Shown piece by piece: positions 1 through 5,222 of a stretch of DNA of 12,739 nt (position 1 is its first letter; every line of letters starts with the position of its first letter). The stretch comes from Flavobacteriales bacterium (lineage in GTDB: Bacteria > Bacteroidota > Bacteroidia > Flavobacteriales_F > PHOS-HE28), in NCBI GenBank assembly GCA_020635715.1, contig JACJZG010000035.1, positions 1 to 12,739 on the forward strand, read 5' to 3'. The position numbers and the translations under genes were made by a program. Below the pieces are notes generated by a model. That model was not told the origin of the DNA. It worked only from the letters and a program-made list of their open reading frames with translations, and made no database searches.

Positions 1-1
1 G

Positions 2-538
2 CAACGCCTACTGGACGATCCTGAGGCGATGAAAGCGATCGAGAAGATCGAGGGATGGCGCGAGCTGGGCGACAACATCATCGAGACGATCATCAACAAG
101 AGCGACAAGGTCAAAGGGCTTAAGAACAAGGCCAAGGATGGCAAGCTGAGCAAGAAGGAGCAGAAGGAACTCACTGAAGAGGAGAAGGAGTACAAGCGCA
201 AAAGGACGCTGGTGCAGGAGAAGCTCATCAAGTTCGCCACGCGCATCCCGGCCTTCATGTACCTCACGGATTTCCGCGAGAACACCCTTCAGGATGTGAT
301 CACGAAGCTGGAGCCGGAGCTCTTCCTAATCGTGACCGGTCTAACCGTGAAGGACTTCCACCTGCTCGTGAAGCTGAAGGTGTTCAACACCGAGCAGATG
401 AACCAAGCGGTGTTCGCGTTCCGGCGTTATGAGGATGCGTCGTTGCGGTACACGGGCATCGAGAGCCACGAAGGGCTGAGCCACTATGGGTTGTATGATA
501 CGGTGGTGGCGAAGGACTTAAGAGGATCCATTGACTAG
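2..538 (+). CDS. C-terminal part of a large helicase/restriction-type protein (5' end outside window)
   Basis: The frame is open from the left edge, so this is the 3' end of a longer gene; the first ATG at 29 is internal. About 179 residues are visible. A charged, Lys/Glu-rich segment (probably coiled coil, ATG-relative residues 25-65) is followed by a compact domain. That domain contains RIPAFMYLTDFRE (about 73-85), then LEPELFLIVTGLTVKDFHLL and FRRYEDASLRYTGIE. From memory, this combination resembles the extreme C-terminus of large DEAD/DEAH-box helicase or restriction-type proteins, where it follows the helicase core. None of the helicase motifs themselves lies in the window, so the family name is an inference. 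Base use is GC-richer than the next 2 kb and typical of the host-like genes. The TAG stop is at 536-538. No terminator is obvious directly after it. Confidence 0.6.
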   Translation, partial: QRLLDDPEAMKAIEKIEGWRELGDNIIETIINKSDKVKGLKNKAKDGKLSKKEQKELTEEEKEYKRKRTLVQEKLIKFATRIPAFMYLTDFRENTLQDVITKLEPELFLIVTGLTVKDFHLLVKLKVFNTEQMNQAVFAFRRYEDASLRYTGIESHEGLSHYGLYDTVVAKDLRGSID

Positions 539-881
539 GTTGGATTGAATCGATGCACTTGTAGATAGTCGATGGTCGGCTCTCCATTGGATTGGACTGT
601 GTGGTCTCATTGGAGGCTTGATGGAACATCCCGGTGGAGTAGTTACTCACTCAATTGTTGTAGAGAAGACCCGTTGATGCATATGCGCTCTTTGACAACA
701 ACGATCCTCACAGTGGATTGTGAGCAATTAGGCCGCATGTGTAGCGCCGACGTAATGTCTTCGGCCCACCTTCGCGGGGTGCCGAGTTCCCACATTGTGG
801 AATAACAGAGTTGCAAGTGTGTAGAACGGAAAATGTAAGCTGCTGATTCTGAGGATGTTCTTGTTAGTGACGTAGCCAAGT
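539..881. other. 343-base stretch with no convincing gene; small inverted repeats
   Basis: The short open frames here (for example 572-805 on the plus strand and 643-909 on the minus strand) give Trp-, Cys- and Ser-rich peptides with no recognisable domain, so I do not call them. Two inverted repeats are visible: CTCACA (707-712) with TGTGAG (719-724) around a 6-base spacer, and a near-palindrome TTCCCACATTGTGGAA (787-802). Either could be an operator or a small hairpin upstream of the gene at 882. No clear Bacteroidota promoter (TTG plus TAnnTTTG) was found. Composition falls towards AT from here. Confidence 0.4.
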
Positions 882-1604
882 ATGCTGGAACGCCGTTTGA
901 AGGGAACAAAGGGTCGGAAGAGAACTGACCAAACTCATGGGGGCAGATTGTATGGTGCTGGGATTCACAGGAACAACAGCGATTTCTTGATCACACTCAG
1001 AAACATATCCTACAAGTATGAGGCAATTCAGGTCGATGAGCTTACGGAGTTCTATGCATCACACTATATTAAGGCGTATGGTTCCGATCTCTATCCTCTC
1101 GAGAAGTACCGGGCCGCAATTTTGAGGAACCCGAACATTGCCTTCAAGGTCGTCGAACTCGAACGCAATACGATAAAGAAGAATCGATTGATAGGATTTT
1201 TTGATATCATTCCTTTGAATCCGACTGGAAGTCATAAAATAGTTAGTGGTAAAAATCGTTCGGATAAATTGCCATTGCAACCTGAGGATATGGCAAATCA
1301 CGATAATGCAGCCAGTTGTATAGAATACTACATTGGTGGCATAGCTTCACTACGTGGCGATATGTGTTCTAGAGCTGCCGTAATGGATGCCTTCGAGCGT
1401 GAATTCAACAAGCAAAGAGATGGGAGGGATGTTACACTCTACGCCCGGCCTGTAAGTGCAGATGGTCTCAGATTGATGCAGACATACCGCTTCGAAAAGC
1501 TGGATCGAGGAATCCAGGATTTTCAATCGTATTGGTATAGATCAGTGACCGCTGGCGATCGCCAGTTCGCACCACGGAAGAGGCGGCTGGGAGCTTCTTC
1601 ATAG
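882..1604 (+). CDS. GNAT-like acetyltransferase-fold protein, orphan
   Basis: This encodes 240 residues with no signal peptide or membrane helix, so it is probably cytoplasmic. The pattern resembles a GNAT acyltransferase fold. A strand at 87-93 (AFKVVEL) and one at 103-111 (RLIGFFDII) are followed by a central strand YYIGGIAS (149-156). Next comes a helix after RGDMCSR (158-164), then TLYARPVSADGLRLMQTYRFEKL (185-207), which looks like the last strand-helix-strand of GNAT proteins. The usual acetyl-CoA loop R/QxxGxG/A is not cleanly present, so catalysis and substrate are unknown. Residues 1-30 are Arg/Gly-rich and may not be translated; ATG 882 is the only ATG near the N-terminus, and TTG at 985-987 is an alternative. 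The gene is clearly AT-richer than its far neighbours (1201-1260 has 19 G/C of 60). It faces the membrane-protein gene at 1640 across a shared hairpin. Confidence 0.6.
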   Translation: MLERRLKGTKGRKRTDQTHGGRLYGAGIHRNNSDFLITLRNISYKYEAIQVDELTEFYASHYIKAYGSDLYPLEKYRAAILRNPNIAFKVVELERNTIKKNRLIGFFDIIPLNPTGSHKIVSGKNRSDKLPLQPEDMANHDNAASCIEYYIGGIASLRGDMCSRAAVMDAFEREFNKQRDGRDVTLYARPVSADGLRLMQTYRFEKLDRGIQDFQSYWYRSVTAGDRQFAPRKRRLGASS

Positions 1605-1608
1605 AAAT

Positions 1609-1648
1609 GGAGATCACGAGCATTCTTCTAATATGAATGCTAATCTCC
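1609..1648. terminator. Shared hairpin between convergent genes, probable bidirectional terminator
   Basis: GGAGAT (1609-1614) pairs with ATCTCC (1643-1648), and AGCATTC (1619-1625) pairs with GAATGCT (1635-1641). The loop is 9 bases (1626-1634), with a 4-base bulge on the left arm and one unpaired base on the right, giving 13 base pairs in total. It starts 5 bases after the stop of the plus-strand gene, and its right arm contains the stop codon of the minus-strand gene (1640-1642). Position and symmetry fit a terminator for both genes. Neither side has a strong T tract, so intrinsic termination is not certain. Confidence 0.6.
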
Positions 1649-2437
1649 TCTGCGTGCACGTGCTATGGTTGCTTTGAGGTTGCGCTGAGCAGTTCGTACC
1701 TGTCTTTTCGCCTTGATGCTTTCCTGTCTTGATTGTTTCCAAGTTTCCAGAATATTGCGCTCTGCCTGAAGGGCTTTTCGCAGCTCTACTCTTGAGGCCT
1801 TGATTGCGTCGCTATCTCCAATTCTATCTGGCGGATCTTCCGGTGGGAGAATACCATAGTATTCATATCTATGTTTCAAAATGAATATATATGGTAGGGG
1901 TCCCAAGAATGCAGCAATTGGATAGATCAGTGGTACACAGTGAGCAGATTTAAACTTCCAAAAGAGGTATGCGTTGACTAGAAAGAAAAGAATGATCGAT
2001 GCGGAATAGATCTTCATACCTACTGGCCATGGTTGGACTAAACTTGAGCTGAATGCGCCATCAACAATATTCCATAAAGTTGCCGATATCCAGTAGACTC
2101 CCAGTAAAAGCCAAGTGAACCATTCCTCATGGAAAAAGGTGAATCGCTGGTCTACCAGTTGCGTGAGTTGAGGATCAGGTAGTTCGCTGATGCTGAGAAT
2201 CGCTAGACCTAGCACAACAAAACTGAATAGATCGATCCACTTCTGCACGAGTTGGTATTCCTTGGGTTCTGACTGTTCTCCTTCAAAGTAGTTGGATGTA
2301 TGTACTGCATCGTTGATGACCATCAATGCGATAACGGCACTTACTATCAGGTGCTCAGGGCGCGAGATCAATGCAAACAAGAATTGCTGACAAGCACCAA
2401 CGAAGAGAATTCCAAAGATGATGTTGTAGAATGTCAT
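1640..2437 (-). CDS. Six-helix membrane protein with basic coiled-coil C-terminal tail, function unknown
   Basis: This encodes 265 residues from the chosen ATG (codon at 2437-2435). An upstream in-frame start at 2569 would add 44 poorly structured Cys/Ser-rich residues, so I prefer the internal ATG, which leads straight into a hydrophobic helix. Predicted membrane helices lie at about residues 3-23, 29-47, 66-83, 106-126, 143-160 and 166-187. An acidic/polar loop (50-65) separates helices 2 and 3. After the last helix comes a Pro/Asp-rich linker (about 197-208). The soluble tail at about 208-263 is strongly helical and basic, rich in Arg, Lys, Ala and Gln, and looks like a coiled coil that could bind nucleic acid or oligomerise. 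I do not recognise the family. It lies convergent to the GNAT-like gene and divergent from the small gene at 2580, inside the AT-rich island. Confidence 0.6.
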   Translation of the reverse strand: MTFYNIIFGILFVGACQQFLFALISRPEHLIVSAVIALMVINDAVHTSNYFEGEQSEPKEYQLVQKWIDLFSFVVLGLAILSISELPDPQLTQLVDQRFTFFHEEWFTWLLLGVYWISATLWNIVDGAFSSSLVQPWPVGMKIYSASIILFFLVNAYLFWKFKSAHCVPLIYPIAAFLGPLPYIFILKHRYEYYGILPPEDPPDRIGDSDAIKASRVELRKALQAERNILETWKQSRQESIKAKRQVRTAQRNLKATIARARRGD

Positions 2438-2579
2438 GATCACGGAGCAGTATGATGCTTCTGCTGTTGCAAGATATAAGAAATGAGAATAGCTTCCGCA
2501 CCATTTTGAACATGACAATGCCATGAGGAAGCTTAGTCGAAGCAGTCGGTCGGTTGTTGCGAAACACAAGGATGGATTG
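2438..2579. promoter_or_regulatory. Divergent intergenic region, likely holds both promoters
   Basis: These 142 bases separate the start of the minus-strand membrane-protein gene (2437) from the start of the plus-strand small gene (2580), so promoters for both should lie here. On the minus strand TATATCTTG (about 2478-2470) loosely resembles the Bacteroidota -7 element TAnnTTTG. No convincing partner element was found. This is a positional inference only. Confidence 0.3.
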
Positions 2580-2777
2580 ATGACACGAATCGAAAGGGTA
2601 GATGATCATCTCATTGGGCTTTGGCGATTCCGTAAGCCAAGAGAACCAGTGTTTTGGTGTGCCACCTTCCATTTTGATGGTATGTACTATGATGTTAGTG
2701 GAGCGAATACGCCCCATTCTGCATTGGATGCAGTATGGAATGAATTGGAGCTACTTCGATCGAGGGAGGTTGGATAG
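2580..2777 (+). CDS. Small orphan protein, 65 residues
   Basis: I chose the ATG at 2580 because the sequence becomes protein-like there (MTRIERVDDHLIGLWRF). An in-frame ATG at 2523 would add 19 Ser/Arg-rich residues. The peptide is soluble, with a probable beta-rich first half (HLIGLWRF, FWCATFHF, MYYDVS). A short amphipathic helix at the end (HSALDAVWNELELLRS, about 45-60) follows. I do not recognise the family. It lies at the right end of the AT-rich island, divergent from the membrane-protein gene, and ends 147 bases before the 3' end of the minus-strand gene at 2925. It could be an expression accident, but the composition and secondary-structure pattern favour a real small gene. Confidence 0.4.
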   Translation: MTRIERVDDHLIGLWRFRKPREPVFWCATFHFDGMYYDVSGANTPHSALDAVWNELELLRSREVG

Positions 2778-2829
2778 ATGTGATCGAAAGTACATCTCGT
2801 CCTGTGTGGGATACATACCATTCCATCCC

Positions 2830-2859
2830 CCACAGATTCTCCGCCTCGGGACCCTGTGG
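2830..2859 (-). terminator. Weak hairpin downstream of the SulP operon
   Basis: CCACAG (2830-2835) pairs with CTGTGG (2854-2859) across an 18-base loop. It lies about 65 bases beyond the stop of the last gene of the minus-strand SulP unit. There is no T tract on the minus strand and the loop is long, so it is only a candidate terminator. Confidence 0.25.
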
Positions 2860-2924
2860 TAGCCATTGCGTGATCGATCGGAAGGGGCCGCTTTGTGCGA
2901 CTCTGAAGGAGTTGGTGTTCCCCC

Positions 2925-3248
2925 TCAACTGTACTGCAACCGGAACGTCAACTCCATGCTCTGCTCCGGGGTCACCTTCAGCTTCTGCAGGGTGCGGATG
3001 AACTCCGCGTTGAACGCGTCCAGCTGATCGCGCTCGGCGGTGATGTTGAAGAAGATGGCGCGCAGGCCCATCAGCTTCACGTTCACGCGCACGGCCTTCA
3101 GCAGCGGGTTGTGCTGGAACAGCGGGGCGAAGAGGTCCGTGAAGCGTTGCGGCGGCACGTCCAACGCGGCGATGGGGCGGAACAGGGCCACCCCGTCCGC
3201 GTGCAGGAGCTGGCACTCGGCCAGGCCGGGTTCGGAACTGCGGCGCAT
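2925..3248 (-). CDS. Conserved-looking 107-residue protein of unknown function, downstream of SulP
   Basis: This encodes 107 residues, from ATG at 3248-3246 to TGA at 2927-2925. There is no signal peptide. The sequence looks like a compact alpha/beta domain. A strand-rich start (CQLLHADGVALFRP, about 12-25) leads to a helix after PPQRFTDLFAPLF (32-44). A strand KAVRVNVKLMGLRAIFFNIT (51-70) comes next, then a charged helix AERDQLDAFNAEFIRTLQKL (71-90) and a last strand MELTFRLQYS (98-107). I do not recognise the family. It starts 26 bases after the SulP stop on the same strand, so co-transcription is likely. Its base use is high GC, like SulP. A role connected with anion transport is guilt by association only. 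Confidence 0.65.
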   Translation of the reverse strand: MRRSSEPGLAECQLLHADGVALFRPIAALDVPPQRFTDLFAPLFQHNPLLKAVRVNVKLMGLRAIFFNITAERDQLDAFNAEFIRTLQKLKVTPEQSMELTFRLQYS

Positions 3249-3274
3249 CCGGCAAATGTATCCGTCCGGCGCTC

Positions 3275-4909
3275 CTAGCGGTCCCCGGCGTCCGCCACCA
3301 CCTGTTCGAGGGAATCGGCGATGAGGCCATCGCCCGCCCAGTCCTCCGCGGCCAGTTCCGCGCGCACCCGCGGGTCCAGGTCGATCAGGTGCACCCGGCG
3401 GCCCCGGGCCCTCAGGTGCAGCACGATGCCCTTGAGGCGGTGGATGCCGGTGGCATCGATGAAGGGCACGTGGCGCATGCGCAGCACCACCACCCGATGG
3501 CGGTCGTGGATCTGCCCGAGCACATCCTGGAACTTCTGGGCGGCGCCAAAGAACAACGGGCCGCTGATGGCGAAGAGGAGCACATGGGACGGCAGGCGCT
3601 GGTGCTCCTGATCGAAGAGGTGCTCCTCGCCTTCGCCTTCCGCCAGCACGGGGCGCAGGTCGGTGATGTCGCTCATGCGCTTCATAAAGAGGAAGGCGGC
3701 GAGCACCATGCCCACCTCGATGGCCAGGACCAGGTCGAAGACCACCGTGAGGATGAAGGTGACCAGCAGCACCACGGCATCGTAGCGGTTGCCCTTGAGC
3801 ACCTCGACGAAGCCGCGCCACTCGCTCATGTTGTAGGCCACCACCACCAGGATGCCGGCCAGGCAGGCCATGGGGATCATGCCCGCCCAGGGCGCGGCGA
3901 GGAGCATGATCACCAGCAGGGTGAGCGCGTGCACCATGCCCGCGATGGGGGTGCGGCCGCCGTTCTTCACGTTGGTGGCCGTGCGGGCGATGGCGCCGGT
4001 GGCGGGGATGCCGCCGAACAGGGCGGACAGCAGGTTGGCCCCGCCCTGGGCCACCAGCTCCATGTTGCTGCGGTGGCGCCCCCCGATCATGCCATCGGCC
4101 ACCACCGCGGAGAGCAGCGATTCGATGGCGCCGAGCAGCGCGATGGCCAGCGCGGGTTGGATGAGGTCGTGCAGCGTGGCGAGGTCCACGTGCGGCACGT
4201 GCGGCGCGGGCAGCGTGCGTGGGATGGCCCCGAACTGGTCCTGGATGGTGGACACCGGCAGCTGGAACAGGGCCACGGCGGCGGTGGAGAGCAGGATGGC
4301 CAGCATGGGGCCGGGCAGGAAGCGGACGAAGCGGGAGCCGTACGCGGAGACGAGCAGCGAACCGACGCCGACGGCGAGGGCCCAGCCGTTGACGTGCCCC
4401 AGGTTGCCGAGGTAGGCGGCCCACTTGCCGAAGAAGTCGGGCGGCACGGTGGCGATGTCGAGCCCGAGCAGGTCCTTCACCTGTCCGGAGAAGATGATGA
4501 GCGCGATGCCGGAGGTGAAGCCGACCACGAGGGTGTGCGGGAAGTATTTGAGCAGCTGCCCGAAGCGCAGCAGCCCCATGAGCACGAGCAGCACCCCGGC
4601 CATGCCCGTGGCGATGATGAGCCCGTCCACCCCGTGCTTCTGCACGATGCCGTAGACGATGACGATGAAGGCGCCGGTGGGTCCGCCGATCTGCACGCGC
4701 GAGCCGCCGCACGCGCTGATGACGAAGCCCGCGACGATGGCGGTGACCAGGCCCTTTTCCGGGGTGACCCCGGAGGCGATGCCGAAGGCGATGGCCAGGG
4801 GCAGGGCCACCACGCCCACGATGATGCCGGCGGTGATGTCCCGGCGGAGCTGGGCGCGGGGAATGCCGGTCCGCCAGAGCGTGAGGAGCTTGGGGACGAA
4901 CTCGGCCAT
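3275..4909 (-). CDS. SulP-family inorganic anion transporter with C-terminal STAS domain
   Basis: This encodes 544 residues, a normal length for bacterial SulP (SLC26-like) transporters. These move sulfate, bicarbonate or dicarboxylates across the inner membrane; the substrate cannot be read from the sequence. Hydrophobic helices fill about residues 25-410. Family landmarks are the first helices with RRDITAGIIVGVVALPLAIAF (22-42), the anion-site region GGPTGAF (75-81), and the late signature FGGIPATGAIARTATNVKNGGRTP (298-321). The STAS domain occupies about 440-540, with strand VVVLRMRHVPFIDATGIHRL (473-492). Its DATG corresponds to the DSSG loop of anti-sigma-factor antagonists, with the usual Ser position being Thr or Ala, so phosphorylation is uncertain. 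The ATG at 4909 opens MAEFVPKLL. The gene heads a two-gene minus-strand unit with the 107-residue gene. GC is very high (4021-4080 has 45 G/C of 60), which also opens long antisense frames that are not genes. Confidence 0.93.
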   Translation of the reverse strand: MAEFVPKLLTLWRTGIPRAQLRRDITAGIIVGVVALPLAIAFGIASGVTPEKGLVTAIVAGFVISACGGSRVQIGGPTGAFIVIVYGIVQKHGVDGLIIATGMAGVLLVLMGLLRFGQLLKYFPHTLVVGFTSGIALIIFSGQVKDLLGLDIATVPPDFFGKWAAYLGNLGHVNGWALAVGVGSLLVSAYGSRFVRFLPGPMLAILLSTAAVALFQLPVSTIQDQFGAIPRTLPAPHVPHVDLATLHDLIQPALAIALLGAIESLLSAVVADGMIGGRHRSNMELVAQGGANLLSALFGGIPATGAIARTATNVKNGGRTPIAGMVHALTLLVIMLLAAPWAGMIPMACLAGILVVVAYNMSEWRGFVEVLKGNRYDAVVLLVTFILTVVFDLVLAIEVGMVLAAFLFMKRMSDITDLRPVLAEGEGEEHLFDQEHQRLPSHVLLFAISGPLFFGAAQKFQDVLGQIHDRHRVVVLRMRHVPFIDATGIHRLKGIVLHLRARGRRVHLIDLDPRVRAELAAEDWAGDGLIADSLEQVVADAGDR

Positions 4910-5222
4910 GGTGGCGCGAAGGTATCGGGAGTGAGGCGGTCGGGTGCTGGCGCGGATCGGTGATCCGTGCCTTTGGTATGGTATGGAATGGCATGCAACG
5001 CATCAGCAGGCCTGCGACCGCCCGGGCTTCCATGGGTTGGATGAGGTGGACGCGGAGCCGCTGGATCTGGATCGGCTGCATATCGATCGAGCGGGGGGCA
5101 TTCTGCAGTGGTGGAAGATGCTATTCTGCGGGACTGGGACAGTCGCATCTTCGTTTTCGATCATTGGCGGGAGGTTAGGAAGTATCCATGCAGCGATCGG
5201 CCCGAAATGTTGATCTTGGAAC
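4910..5222. other. 313-base divergent intergenic region between SulP and the sensor kinase
   Basis: No convincing gene is present. Open frames such as 4944-5213 (GTG start) and 4960-5178 give Trp/Arg/Ser-rich peptides without a recognisable domain. The region should hold the promoters of SulP (minus) and the kinase (plus). It contains the hairpin at 4950-4970, a 10-base palindrome GCAGGCCTGC (5006-5015), and the sequence ATGGAATGGCATGCA (4983-4997). The last is the near reverse complement of a sequence at 2812-2826. Confidence 0.45.
4950..4970 (-). promoter_or_regulatory. Tight hairpin 40 bases upstream of the SulP start
   Basis: GCGCGGATC (4950-4958) pairs with GATCCGTGC (4962-4970) over a 3-base loop, giving nine pairs with one G-T wobble. 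It lies 40 bases before the ATG of the SulP gene on the minus strand. It could be a leader-RNA hairpin or an operator for a dimeric repressor. No riboswitch class was recognised. Confidence 0.35.

Noticed and set aside
719..732. Resemblance of TGTGAGCAATTA to the lac operator
   Set aside because: The match is short and partial, and a LacI-type site of that exact sequence is not expected in this group of bacteria.
572..805. A 77-residue plus-strand frame in the 539-881 gap
   Set aside because: Its composition is unlike a protein, no domain is seen, and the minus-strand frame over the same bases is equally weak.
836..928. A short frame reading AADSEDVLVSDVAKYAG in the 5' region of the GNAT-like gene, considered as a tmRNA tag or frameshifted N-terminus
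   Set aside because: It has no start codon after the preceding stop and no tmRNA features, and no continuation joins it sensibly to the GNAT-like frame.
3389..4963. A 524-residue open frame on the plus strand, antisense to SulP
   Set aside because: It is rich in His, Asp, Glu and Gly repeats without any domain. It arises because the GC-rich SulP codons leave few stops on the opposite strand.
2925..5081. A 718-residue open frame covering the 107-residue gene and running antiparallel-frame through SulP
   Set aside because: Only its last 107 residues look like a protein. The rest is Arg/His/Pro-rich and is an out-of-frame reading of SulP.
4944..5213. An 89-residue GTG-start frame between SulP and the kinase
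   Set aside because: It has no domain and an overlapping competing frame, and it lies where the divergent promoters are expected.
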